Shown piece by piece: positions 30,348 through 39,260 of a stretch of DNA of 64,000 bases. The position numbers and the translations under genes are program-made. Location of the stretch: positions 124,001 to 188,000 of IMG/VR virus record IMGVR_UViG_3300043570_001980. One strand, written 5' to 3'. Numbering within the stretch: position 1 is the first letter of the stretch; each line of letters opens with the position of its first letter. A model generated the notes under the pieces. The model was not told where the DNA came from and ran no database searches. It worked only from the letters and a program-made list of their open reading frames with translations. The stretch comes from a virus.

Positions 30348-31971
30348 CGTTGCCGTAACGTTCTGAGAAATAATTTCTTAACCATTGCCAGTTAAAACTA
30401 TTTTTTCTGTATTCATAGTTGTCTTTATATGCTAGATAAAATTCTCGGCCGTCTTTGGCTCCTATCAATGCCCACTCAGCATAGTCGCCGTCAGCAACTG
30501 TTTCCCAAATATTAATTCTATAATCAGTTTCAATTGTTGGAGTTCGAGACTGTATATCATATAATTTACTGACTTCTCTAAATGCAGTTCTCCAGGTGTG
30601 GTATGGACTTGTGTTAAAATTACCATAGGTGCTGATAATTGGCACAACTTCGTGTGGGAAACTCATTGTATAATCTAGTCCAAATTCCTGGCCAATGTTA
30701 TCTAGTATAAGATTACAATTGTACATGATAACAGCCATTTCTCCGTAGACTAATTTGTTTACACGATTCTCGCTGTAAAAGATATAGTGTTTAGGCTGTT
30801 GAAAATAGTCAGGCTGGAATGTAAAATCAAAATCTGGGTGTAACTCTGTCTTGCCAAATACTGCAAAGTACCAGGGTGTTTGACTAGCCTTAGCAGCCTC
30901 GGCCAGAGCATTCTCCATTCCAACCACACCATGCACACGTTTAGCTCGAGGAAATTTTGTTAACAATTTTTCATAGTTTACATCTGCCTCGGGCTCATCG
31001 TAGCTAATAAACACAATATCTTGCAATGCAAGATCATGACTAATCTGAGTTTTATCAATGTACGGATAGTCGTAGACTTGTGTGTTAATTGTAGACAATG
31101 CTGTTCGTGGAATTAATGCACAATCGTTATTTGGGGACAATGTAATAACTGTCTTAGTTAGTTCTCTCCATAGATTAACAGTTGGGTACACCATTGGAGG
31201 ATTTTGAACAGTAAACAATCCTACCGGACCATAAAAAGAGTCAGGATCTAATGCAGTAACTTGTGTGTCGCAGGAATGTTGTATTACTGGTACTGGCCTG
31301 CGTTTAACTTGCAAGTCAACAAAGTTTAAATCATACCACTCGAGTAATTCTTTACCCTTAATTCTTTCAATAAACGTTGGCACATGCATTAAAAATGTAT
31401 CACCAAACTTTTGTTCATTGCTAGGAAATACATGTAACAACTCTTTTTGCCAAGGATCAGGATGCCATGTAAAATCAAAATTAGTATAATCACAGATTGT
31501 AGAGCAAATCCAAATGTATTCAAGATTGTCATTGCTAGCTGTTTTAGCAATGCGTGTTAGAGTGTCAAGATAATTGTCAAAATATCTAACCACTTTTTTA
31601 ATTGTGATTTTTTCCGACAGAGTATTCAATGCTAATTCTAGAGAATTATCCATATGATCTATTAAGTATATATCGCTAGATTGTCTAGTGAGAACAACCA
31701 TGTCTGTATGGTAATTGGTATCCGTGAATCCAGTTTTTGGTACTAGATAAGTACCCGAATCTTTTTGCCACTGACTAGGAAATACATGCTGTTGATTTGC
31801 TTGCCAGGGTGCTGGTTCCCAAAGAAAATTAAACTCAGAATAGCTCGATAAGTAATTTACGACCCAACAATATCGAGTGCGACTTAGTTCGCAGGCCTGC
31901 TCCGTGCTTGTTACTGCACGTTCATGCACAAACAATCCTGGTTTTTTTCCTATATAGAATATATCAAACAT
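30340..31971 (-). CDS. Three-repeat phage protein with SYDEP domain, 543 aa
   Basis: Three copies of a 60-residue unit: residues about 20-79 (FLWEPAPWQANQQHVFPSQW), 135-198 (FTWHPDPWQKELLHVFPSN) and 350-416 (FTFQPDYFQQPKHYIFYSEN). Before the third comes IVFISYDEPEADVNYEKLL..FPRAKRVHGVVGMENA, shared with the protein at 50067. The SYDEP/KRV.GV pattern suggests a nucleotide-sugar-type (GT-A like) fold, but no DxD is clear. It is the only minus gene in this plus unit; its ATG overlaps the ATG of the next plus gene in CATG. Confidence 0.6.
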   Translation of the reverse strand: MFDIFYIGKKPGLFVHERAVTSTEQACELSRTRYCWVVNYLSSYSEFNFLWEPAPWQANQQHVFPSQWQKDSGTYLVPKTGFTDTNYHTDMVVLTRQSSDIYLIDHMDNSLELALNTLSEKITIKKVVRYFDNYLDTLTRIAKTASNDNLEYIWICSTICDYTNFDFTWHPDPWQKELLHVFPSNEQKFGDTFLMHVPTFIERIKGKELLEWYDLNFVDLQVKRRPVPVIQHSCDTQVTALDPDSFYGPVGLFTVQNPPMVYPTVNLWRELTKTVITLSPNNDCALIPRTALSTINTQVYDYPYIDKTQISHDLALQDIVFISYDEPEADVNYEKLLTKFPRAKRVHGVVGMENALAEAAKASQTPWYFAVFGKTELHPDFDFTFQPDYFQQPKHYIFYSENRVNKLVYGEMAVIMYNCNLILDNIGQEFGLDYTMSFPHEVVPIISTYGNFNTSPYHTWRTAFREVSKLYDIQSRTPTIETDYRINIWETVADGDYAEWALIGAKDGREFYLAYKDNYEYRKNSFNWQWLRNYFSERYGNVS

Positions 31972-33085
31972 GATTAGAATCGACGAAATTTATGGTAATA
32001 CTTTTTGGCCATTTATAAAAAATCAAGTGTCAAATACAAAATTGTACTGTTGTGATCCTCCAGGCAATACCAACCCTGACAGTTTGATTCACTTTGGCGG
32101 TAATAGCATAGATATGATTAATTATATATTCTTTCACGACCAAGAGCCAATTCATTTGGACATATACGCTGATTTATTTGCTGAGGTTTATGATAGAAAT
32201 CCATTGGATAACATTAGTTATGTTGATGCACAGAGGCGCCACGGAATAGTAACCAGTGAGTCTAACAGTGAATCAGTGGAGGAGCTGTGTAAAAAATACA
32301 ATTGGGAATTTTATTATTATTTTTTTCATGGATGGGCCGCGCTGGATTGGTATCGTGGGTACGACAAAACATTCCTGATTTCTCCTGCTAGCAAGCGCAA
32401 GATCACCAAAACATTTATTGCTCCAAATCGTATTATTGCCGGAGAACGTAAACACCGACTTGAAATGTTATATCATATATTTAAAAACCGTATGCTAGAC
32501 AATCATATCAGTTGTCCCGATACTTGTCCTGTAGAAAATATCAGTATACATGAAGCTATCAAACCCCTGGCAGAACGTTATCCTGACATTGAGTCGGTGT
32601 TTTCTCGCACACCTTTACCTATACAATTTGCTGGCGAGACTGATCATCCAATGCATTCGTGTTGGCTAAGCTTATTTGACGAAGCTGCCGAGAGTTTATT
32701 ATATTTGGTTACAGAAACTGTGTACACAGGACGCAGACATCATTTGACTGAAAAAACATTCAAACCCATAGCTCTGAGAATGCCGTTTGTGATTGTGGGT
32801 ACCAAAGGCAGCTTAAAGTACTTACGAAGTTATGGGTTTCGCACATTTGAAGGAATATGGGACGAAAGTTACGACGATTCAGAAGATGAAGATAGGATTA
32901 AGCACATTGCCAACCTATTGCGCAACCTTAACGAATTACCGCTGTCGGGCAAACAGGATCTATTTAATATGGCACAGGAAGTTATAGAGCACAATTGGAA
33001 TCACTTTTATAATGGCGGGTTTGAAGCTGTACTTTGGGCAGAGCTACAAGGAATGTTAGCAAAAATAAAAAAAGACTTTTATTAA
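31970..33085 (+). CDS. Putative glycosyltransferase, TEKxW family
   Basis: 371 residues. The C-terminal block TEKTFKPIALRMPFVIVG (from Thr260), then LKYLRSYGFRTFEGIWDESYDD, matches the family. The N-terminal half is variable and rich in Tyr/His/Asp (YYYFFHGWAALDWYRGYD). Start codon overlaps, on the other strand, the start of the 543-aa gene. Joined to the next member by TAATG. Confidence 0.6.
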   Translation: MIRIDEIYGNTFWPFIKNQVSNTKLYCCDPPGNTNPDSLIHFGGNSIDMINYIFFHDQEPIHLDIYADLFAEVYDRNPLDNISYVDAQRRHGIVTSESNSESVEELCKKYNWEFYYYFFHGWAALDWYRGYDKTFLISPASKRKITKTFIAPNRIIAGERKHRLEMLYHIFKNRMLDNHISCPDTCPVENISIHEAIKPLAERYPDIESVFSRTPLPIQFAGETDHPMHSCWLSLFDEAAESLLYLVTETVYTGRRHHLTEKTFKPIALRMPFVIVGTKGSLKYLRSYGFRTFEGIWDESYDDSEDEDRIKHIANLLRNLNELPLSGKQDLFNMAQEVIEHNWNHFYNGGFEAVLWAELQGMLAKIKKDFY

Positions 33086-34245
33086 TGATAAACTTTTGTT
33101 ACGATGAATTGTCTACTCCAAATATTGGATATCCAAATCTAGCAACTCTTAAAGCAGTTCCTTACACACCCAGTTGGAGAAAATTTGATAGCCAATGGCC
33201 TTATACTGTGCCATTGCGTCTTTTATATTATTTTCATTGCTATAAAATTCCTTACAACGTACATCTAGTGTCTAGTGCTCCACAGGGGTCAGTATACCCA
33301 ATATCAATAGGATGGTTTGATTTTCAATGCGATTATTTTTCTTTAATTCCTGTTAATACATTAAAAAAGATAAAAGACAAAGAAATACATGTTTTATTTT
33401 ATTATCACGAAGGCGATAACCCAACTAGAATAACACAAAGACTAGACAACTTGTGTCATCGACATAATATTGATATAAAATGTTACACATTTATAAGTGC
33501 TAATTCAGCGGCTGAAAATTACTTTTCAGACCATGAGTTTTTCTTTCGCTACATCAATAGAGATCAGGTGGCCGTTCCTATAACCACAGAAAAACGTCAG
33601 TATACATTTACTGCACTATGTAGGACTCACAAGTGGTGGAGGGCCACCTGCTTGGCAGACTTAGAACGCAAAGGATTATTAGAAAACAGTTTATGGAGTT
33701 ACAATACAAAATGCGTCATCGATGATAACTTTGATGATAACCCAATTCAAATTGATCACATAGAAATAAGAAATGAACTAGATTTTTTTATTAACAATGG
33801 TCCATATAGTTGTGACGATCAATCAGAAAAAGAACACAATGATCATCACATTGTCAATGCAAGTTTATACACACAATCCTACATACATATTATACTAGAA
33901 ACACATTTTGATGCTGATCAGAGTGGTGGCACATTTTTAACAGAAAAAACATGGAAGGCAATTAAATTTGGTCAGCCTTTTATAATTGTTGGTCCACCAA
34001 ATAGTCTAGCAACTCTTAGAGAACGTGGTTATAAAACCTTTGATCATTGTATTAACAACAAGTATGATAGTATACAGGATAATACTAATCGATGGATGGC
34101 AATTGTTGATACACTAACACAACTCAATTCTAATCCAGAATTGATTTATCAACAATGCATAGAAGATGTCAGACACAACCAGAGATTGTTTTTGTCCACA
34201 GGACATGAAGAGTTAAATAGAATAATAGGAAAATTAAATGTCTAA
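33085..34245 (+). CDS. Putative glycosyltransferase, TEKxW family
   Basis: 386 residues from the TAATG start. It has both family motifs: YTFTALCRTHKWWRATCL..LLENSLWSYN in the middle, and TEKTWKAIKFGQPFIIVG (from Thr286) plus LRERGYKTFDH..NKYDSIQDNTNRW at the C-terminus. It directly follows another member, so the pair may have arisen by duplication. Overlaps the amidinotransferase by 8 bases. Confidence 0.62.
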   Translation: MINFCYDELSTPNIGYPNLATLKAVPYTPSWRKFDSQWPYTVPLRLLYYFHCYKIPYNVHLVSSAPQGSVYPISIGWFDFQCDYFSLIPVNTLKKIKDKEIHVLFYYHEGDNPTRITQRLDNLCHRHNIDIKCYTFISANSAAENYFSDHEFFFRYINRDQVAVPITTEKRQYTFTALCRTHKWWRATCLADLERKGLLENSLWSYNTKCVIDDNFDDNPIQIDHIEIRNELDFFINNGPYSCDDQSEKEHNDHHIVNASLYTQSYIHIILETHFDADQSGGTFLTEKTWKAIKFGQPFIIVGPPNSLATLRERGYKTFDHCINNKYDSIQDNTNRWMAIVDTLTQLNSNPELIYQQCIEDVRHNQRLFLSTGHEELNRIIGKLNV

Positions 34246-35299
34246 TATTATTAATAGTTACACCAGTTGGCAACCACTTGAAGAAGTAATTGTTGGTTGT
34301 GTTTATACGCCAGAATATTTTAACTTTATCCAGGATGAACAAGTTAAAGGTCAAATGACTAAAATACTCGAAGAGTCGGCTGAAGATTTGGATAATCTAC
34401 AAAAAGTAATTGAATCGTACGGAGCAGTAGTTAAGAGGCCAGATCTTCCAAAAATTAAACAATGGCAAAGTTTGCAAATAACAGATCAAGGTGTCCCAAT
34501 CCCACCACTAACACCTAGAGATTGGCAAATTACCCTGGGTGAAAAATTATTAAGAGTATTAAATGTTGCGGAAATGAATACTATATGTCGTGACTACGAA
34601 CAGAAACAACCAGGTAGCATAATTGATCCGCACAATAAAAATTCTGAATCACGCAATAACATATATGACCCTGACCACGTTATGGTAGACGCAGTGGCCA
34701 GTTGTATTGTTCGTGTGGGCACAGATGTATTCTTTGACAACAGCGAGTGGCTAACTGACGGTCAGATGGAATGGATTCGAAATAATGTACTAGATAGTCG
34801 ATATCGAATTCGTAGAGCTGTCACAAATGGGCACGGGGATAGTGTGTTTGCTATATTAAAACCGGGGGTAATATTAAGTACCATGCACGATGGTGATATC
34901 AACTACAAAGAAAATTTTCCCGGATGGGAAGTGTGTAAGATTTGGGACGCAAGTATTTTTGCTGCCATGGAGGTTGGAAAATTTCGTCAAGAAAACTTTA
35001 ATGGACGCTGGTATGTACAAGGTCAGAATCCAACTACTGAGTTTGCTAAGTTTGTTGACACTTATCTGACCAAATGGACTGGGTATGTTAAAGAAACTGT
35101 GTTTGATGTTAACTGTTTGGTGTTAGACGAGCAACATGTTATCTTTAGTTCTTACAACAAGATGGTTTTTGATTTTTGCAAAAAACATAACATTGAACCA
35201 ATAATTTCAGAGTTACGACACAAGTATTTCTTTGACGGGGGCATCAGTTGTTGCACTCAGGATATTCGTCGTCGAGGCGGATTAGAAACTTATCTATAA
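34238..35299 (+). CDS. Glycine/inosamine-type amidinotransferase
   Basis: 353 residues. SYTSWQPLEEVIVG at the N-terminus is the family opening; VTNGHGDSV supplies His199 and Asp201; a further STMHDGD follows; GGISCCTQDIRRRG holds the catalytic Cys338. Arginine:glycine and scyllo-inosamine-phosphate amidinotransferases share this set, moving an amidino group from arginine to an amine. Here the acceptor could be an aminosugar made by the DegT enzymes. The family's usual HC pair reads SC here. It ends 1 nt from the convergent halogenase gene. Confidence 0.82.
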   Translation: MSNIINSYTSWQPLEEVIVGCVYTPEYFNFIQDEQVKGQMTKILEESAEDLDNLQKVIESYGAVVKRPDLPKIKQWQSLQITDQGVPIPPLTPRDWQITLGEKLLRVLNVAEMNTICRDYEQKQPGSIIDPHNKNSESRNNIYDPDHVMVDAVASCIVRVGTDVFFDNSEWLTDGQMEWIRNNVLDSRYRIRRAVTNGHGDSVFAILKPGVILSTMHDGDINYKENFPGWEVCKIWDASIFAAMEVGKFRQENFNGRWYVQGQNPTTEFAKFVDTYLTKWTGYVKETVFDVNCLVLDEQHVIFSSYNKMVFDFCKKHNIEPIISELRHKYFFDGGISCCTQDIRRRGGLETYL

Positions 35300-35300
35300 A

Positions 35301-36539
35301 TTACAACAACTCAAAATGCTTGGCTTTGCTCCACCAATTAAAAGGTGAAAACATTCTTGTTAGTTCCCAGGCACCAACATCGGGTTGGCTGGCCCAAAAA
35401 CGTGTTAGTTCTTTAGTGTTTATTCTGCGTTCAAGGTCCTGATAATACTGCCAATGCTCAGTGTCGTTGCGTTGAGTCAATGTGTAATTGGTCAATACAA
35501 AATCATATAACTGCTTGGTTAGATTCAATGTTGCTTTGTTGTAGACTTTTGGATCTCGGCCAGTGTTGACAAATCTTGCAAACGCTTCAAGATAGTATTG
35601 CACAAGATATATGCTGGTTGCTTCCAATGGTTCCATAAATCCCGATGACAGCCCGACTGCCAGCACATTCTTTTCTAAAGGGTTATGTGAATACATGCTG
35701 TCATACTTGATAACTCGCAGTTTGTCCACATTTGTGTTAGGAAAATATGTTAAGTATTCAGCACGAGCTTGTTCGTCTGTGATAAACTGACTGCTGTAAG
35801 TATAACCACAACCTCTTCTATGAGCTAGCCCTGTGTCCCAGAGCCAGCCAGCTTTGCCTGCATAGGTAATTGTATACTGCGGTTGTGGGCCTGGATCAAG
35901 TTGTTGTGGACAAACCACAGCACGATCATTGAGTATGTCTCCATACTTGCTGAATTTAATTCCAACTTTATCTGCAAAAAGTCTAGCAGGACCTGAACAG
36001 TCAATATAAAAGTCTGCGCTTAATGTTTGCCCGTTGTCTAATAGCAAACCGCTGACATACCCATTTTCGTGTTGTTTGATATCAACAATGTGCGCTTGTA
36101 GATATTTTACTCCGGCTGGGTCAGCGACTCTGCGCTTTAGCATTTGTCCAAACGCTATTGCATCAATATGATAAGCATACTTGCCTTCTTTGACTGGCGG
36201 CAATATTCCCGACTCTAAATAATATTGTCCATTACAATTATTACGATCATAGCAGAAGAAGTGTTTCCATACAGTATCTTTTTCTCTAAGCCAATTGTAA
36301 TGGAAGATCCCTATTTTATGTCTGGCATTTGCTTCAGGCATCCATTCCTCTTCTTTTAATCCAAGAGAATCACAGAAAATACCGATTGCAGGCAAACAAC
36401 TTTCACCTACACCAATGGTAGGAACATCAGGACTTTCAACTAATGTTACATCAAATCCTTGCTTAACCATATAGCATGCACTCATCCAGCCAGCTGTACC
36501 ACCGCCTACAACCACAATGGATTTGATTTGATTGTTCAT
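35301..36539 (-). CDS. Flavin-dependent halogenase (tryptophan-halogenase family), divergent copy
   Basis: 412 residues. FAD motif GGGTAGWM (12-19), GVGESCLP (43-50) and a conserved Lys75 in the active-site tunnel region. The hallmark WxWxIP motif reads WLWDTG (232-237), so the IP part is lost. The rest (RRGCGYTYSS, GFMEPLEATSIYL) is standard. The family uses FADH2 and O2 to make HOCl or HOBr for aryl halogenation. Last gene of the 18-kb minus-strand unit; coupled by ATGA to its paralogue. It may have altered substrate or activity. Confidence 0.85.
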   Translation of the reverse strand: MNNQIKSIVVVGGGTAGWMSACYMVKQGFDVTLVESPDVPTIGVGESCLPAIGIFCDSLGLKEEEWMPEANARHKIGIFHYNWLREKDTVWKHFFCYDRNNCNGQYYLESGILPPVKEGKYAYHIDAIAFGQMLKRRVADPAGVKYLQAHIVDIKQHENGYVSGLLLDNGQTLSADFYIDCSGPARLFADKVGIKFSKYGDILNDRAVVCPQQLDPGPQPQYTITYAGKAGWLWDTGLAHRRGCGYTYSSQFITDEQARAEYLTYFPNTNVDKLRVIKYDSMYSHNPLEKNVLAVGLSSGFMEPLEATSIYLVQYYLEAFARFVNTGRDPKVYNKATLNLTKQLYDFVLTNYTLTQRNDTEHWQYYQDLERRINTKELTRFWASQPDVGAWELTRMFSPFNWWSKAKHFELL

Positions 36540-37795
36540 GTTTGTTCTGCAGGAATCAGTTCATAACCATTTAACATTGCCCACCAACTGCATGGGAAAA
36601 ATAAATTGGTTGAATTCCATTGTTCGACATCTTTTTCTGCCGCTTTTTGTTTGACATAGTTCAGCGTGTTGATCTTTTTCTCAAGATCATTGTAATATCT
36701 CCAGTACTCAGTGTCGGTTCTGCCCGACAATGTATAATGACAAAGAACAAATTTTGCTGTGTGATCAAATACTTTTTTCTGGGATCTGTTAATAGCCCCA
36801 GCAGGACGTTCCCCTGATGCAAACATTTCTGATTGTACAATCATATACTGAGTTAAAAATATACTAGTAGCTTCTAATGGTTCAATAAATCCGCCAGCAA
36901 GTCCAACACAGATAACATTTTGATTTATAGGATTTAAACAAACTTCAGGTACAAATTTTAAAAAATTAATTTTGCTCTTATCGGTTCCTGGATAATGTTC
37001 ACAATATTCTTCAACGGCCTGCTCATCAGATATGTGTTTACTTGAATAAACATAACCACAGCCTCGTCTTGTGGTCAACGGTATTTCCCAAATCCATCCA
37101 GCTGATTTAGCAATTGTTGTTGTATATCTATTAATAGTAGGTAGACTTGGCTGTGCTGTTGTAACTGCACGATCGTTGAGCAAATGTTCGTAACGATGAT
37201 ATTCCATGCCAACTTTGCTTGCTAATAATTTGCGCCAACCAGTACAATCAATGTATAAATCAGCAGACAATTCAAGGCCAGTGCTGGTTATTAATTTTTC
37301 TATCCCTGATTCAGGGTTTCCAATAACATCAGTCACGTGACCAACAATGTGTTTACATCCGTGCTTGAGTGCAGTTGTTTTAGCAATAGTGTCGCCAAAT
37401 TTAAATGCATCAACATGATATCCGTATTCTAATTTTTCACGAGGGGGTAATGTGTTATTTTTTAAGTGCTCAAATTGTTCTTCATGTGTTGTACGATCAT
37501 AGATAAACCAATGCCACCAGTTTGAGTCTCGATTGTTCCAGCCTTCGTGCTTGATTGCCATTTTAAAAACTGAATCACTAAGTGGCATCCATTCTTCTTC
37601 TTCCATGCCTAAAAAATTTGCAAACCAGTTCATAGCAGGTAACGTGCTTTCTCCTACCCCTACTACATTAACGTCGGGACTTTCTATCAGCGTAACTGGG
37701 TATCCTTTTTTACTATAATATCCAGCGGCCATCCAGCCAGCTGTGCCGCCCCCAACTACTAAAATTGATTTATTTTGATTGTTCATATGTTTCAT
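36536..37795 (-). CDS. Flavin-dependent halogenase (tryptophan-halogenase family)
   Basis: 419 residues (a start three codons later is also possible). GGGTAGWM (15-22), GVGESTLP, Lys78 and an intact WIWEIP motif (234-239) followed by RRGCGYVYSS; EPLEATSIFL near 305. All catalytic features are present. A viral halogenase of this family (VirX1, a cyanophage enzyme) is known to act on many aromatic substrates. Overlaps the acyl-adenylate ligase gene by 26 bases, so halogenation may act on an activated aryl acid. Confidence 0.9.
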   Translation of the reverse strand: MKHMNNQNKSILVVGGGTAGWMAAGYYSKKGYPVTLIESPDVNVVGVGESTLPAMNWFANFLGMEEEEWMPLSDSVFKMAIKHEGWNNRDSNWWHWFIYDRTTHEEQFEHLKNNTLPPREKLEYGYHVDAFKFGDTIAKTTALKHGCKHIVGHVTDVIGNPESGIEKLITSTGLELSADLYIDCTGWRKLLASKVGMEYHRYEHLLNDRAVTTAQPSLPTINRYTTTIAKSAGWIWEIPLTTRRGCGYVYSSKHISDEQAVEEYCEHYPGTDKSKINFLKFVPEVCLNPINQNVICVGLAGGFIEPLEATSIFLTQYMIVQSEMFASGERPAGAINRSQKKVFDHTAKFVLCHYTLSGRTDTEYWRYYNDLEKKINTLNYVKQKAAEKDVEQWNSTNLFFPCSWWAMLNGYELIPAEQT

Positions 37796-39260
37796 TTAGC
37801 AAGTACCTTTGTATTTTTCCATTGGTATTTTTGGGTAATTCCTTGGTTACACGAATGTACCTAGGGCACTTAAAATAATCCAATTTGTGTTTTATCAACG
37901 ATTTTAATTGGTGATCAAAATTTTCTGGGATTTCTACATCGGGTGCTAGTACAATGTATGCAACGATTTCTGTTAACCCATCACTGTTCTCAATACCCGA
38001 CACACCAGCTTCAAATACCAATTCGTGCGATATTAATAAATTTTCTATTTCTACTGGGCTGACCCAGTTGGCATTCACTTTTAGCATATCTTTAGAACGC
38101 CCAACAAACTGATATGTATCACCTTGTTGTATAAATTTGTCTCCTGTTTTACACCATTTACCTATAAAAGTTTCCTGGGACTTTTTGGTTTCATTTTGAT
38201 ATCTAAGAGCCATCGACGGACCATCAATATACAATTCTCCCACTTGATTTTGTACAACACAATCATTGGCATCTTTTACCATTCCTGAAAATCCTGGTAA
38301 TAATTTTCCTGACACAATAACCGGTGCTAGTAATTCGGTACTACCGTACCCGTCAACGATAGGTAATTTTGTTAACTCCTGCCATCGTTGTTGCATGGTA
38401 GATGTTATTGCCTCACCAGCACTTACGCACAATCTTAAAGACCCATAGTTAATTGGTAAATTTTCATTTAACAATCCAACATAAAAAGACGGAACTGATC
38501 CAAATAACGTGGGTTTGTGTTTTTTAAATATCCTTGCCGCAGTACTAGGAGTATGTAATTTACCATGCAATATTGTTGTGGCTCCCACAGTCAATGGAGA
38601 TATAAATGCACTACTTATTCCCCAACTAAAAAACAATTTTGATGTGGCAAAAACAATATCGTCGGACTTATAACCTACATCGATCCCGTAGCCTAACCCT
38701 ACACCAATCATTGATCTATGAGAATGTACAACTGATTTAGATTCTCCTGTACTGCCCGAGGTAAACAACCAAAATGCTTCGCCGTCTCTTAGAGTTGTTG
38801 GGGGATCAAAACTTGATGGAGTACTCAATATATTTAGTTGTTCAATAGATAACACATGCTTGGGCTTGTGTGTAGTTTCAGCAAGGTAACTGTCAATGGA
38901 TTGATTTTGTGTTGTTCTATTATTTGCAAAAATAATAACTTTTGCGGCGCTGGATTCAATAAAGTGACAAATAGTTTTTTTAGGCGACCACGGATTTCCG
39001 ATAACCGGAACAAATCCTCCTAATATACAGCCTAGTATTGCAATGCCGCATTCGATAGTGTCCGGCATTAATATTAACACACGATCTTCTCTTGTTAACC
39101 CCATGTCTGTGAGACTTTTAGCAAATCCCCGAGATCTATGCTCAAGCATTTCATAACTAATCGAGCTGGTATCATCAATTAATGCAATCTTATTTCCTAA
39201 TTTTTTTCCAAAAATGTGTTTGGCAAAATTAAATTTAACAGGTATATCTGTTAACTGCAT
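37770..39260 (-). CDS. AMP-binding acyl/aryl ligase (ANL superfamily)
   Basis: 496 residues. Core motifs: TSGSTGESK (167-175), GYGSTE, CKTGDKF, GRSKDMLKVNANWVSP and the C-terminal catalytic Lys482 in TNGKIQR. Overall pattern is nearest benzoate-CoA-ligase-type enzymes, which adenylate a carboxylic acid and pass it to CoA or a carrier thiol. No carrier protein is visible nearby. Position between carbamoyltransferase and halogenases suggests it activates an aryl or short acyl group for attachment. Substrate unknown. Confidence 0.82.
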   Translation of the reverse strand: MQLTDIPVKFNFAKHIFGKKLGNKIALIDDTSSISYEMLEHRSRGFAKSLTDMGLTREDRVLILMPDTIECGIAILGCILGGFVPVIGNPWSPKKTICHFIESSAAKVIIFANNRTTQNQSIDSYLAETTHKPKHVLSIEQLNILSTPSSFDPPTTLRDGEAFWLFTSGSTGESKSVVHSHRSMIGVGLGYGIDVGYKSDDIVFATSKLFFSWGISSAFISPLTVGATTILHGKLHTPSTAARIFKKHKPTLFGSVPSFYVGLLNENLPINYGSLRLCVSAGEAITSTMQQRWQELTKLPIVDGYGSTELLAPVIVSGKLLPGFSGMVKDANDCVVQNQVGELYIDGPSMALRYQNETKKSQETFIGKWCKTGDKFIQQGDTYQFVGRSKDMLKVNANWVSPVEIENLLISHELVFEAGVSGIENSDGLTEIVAYIVLAPDVEIPENFDHQLKSLIKHKLDYFKCPRYIRVTKELPKNTNGKIQRYLLNETYEQSK

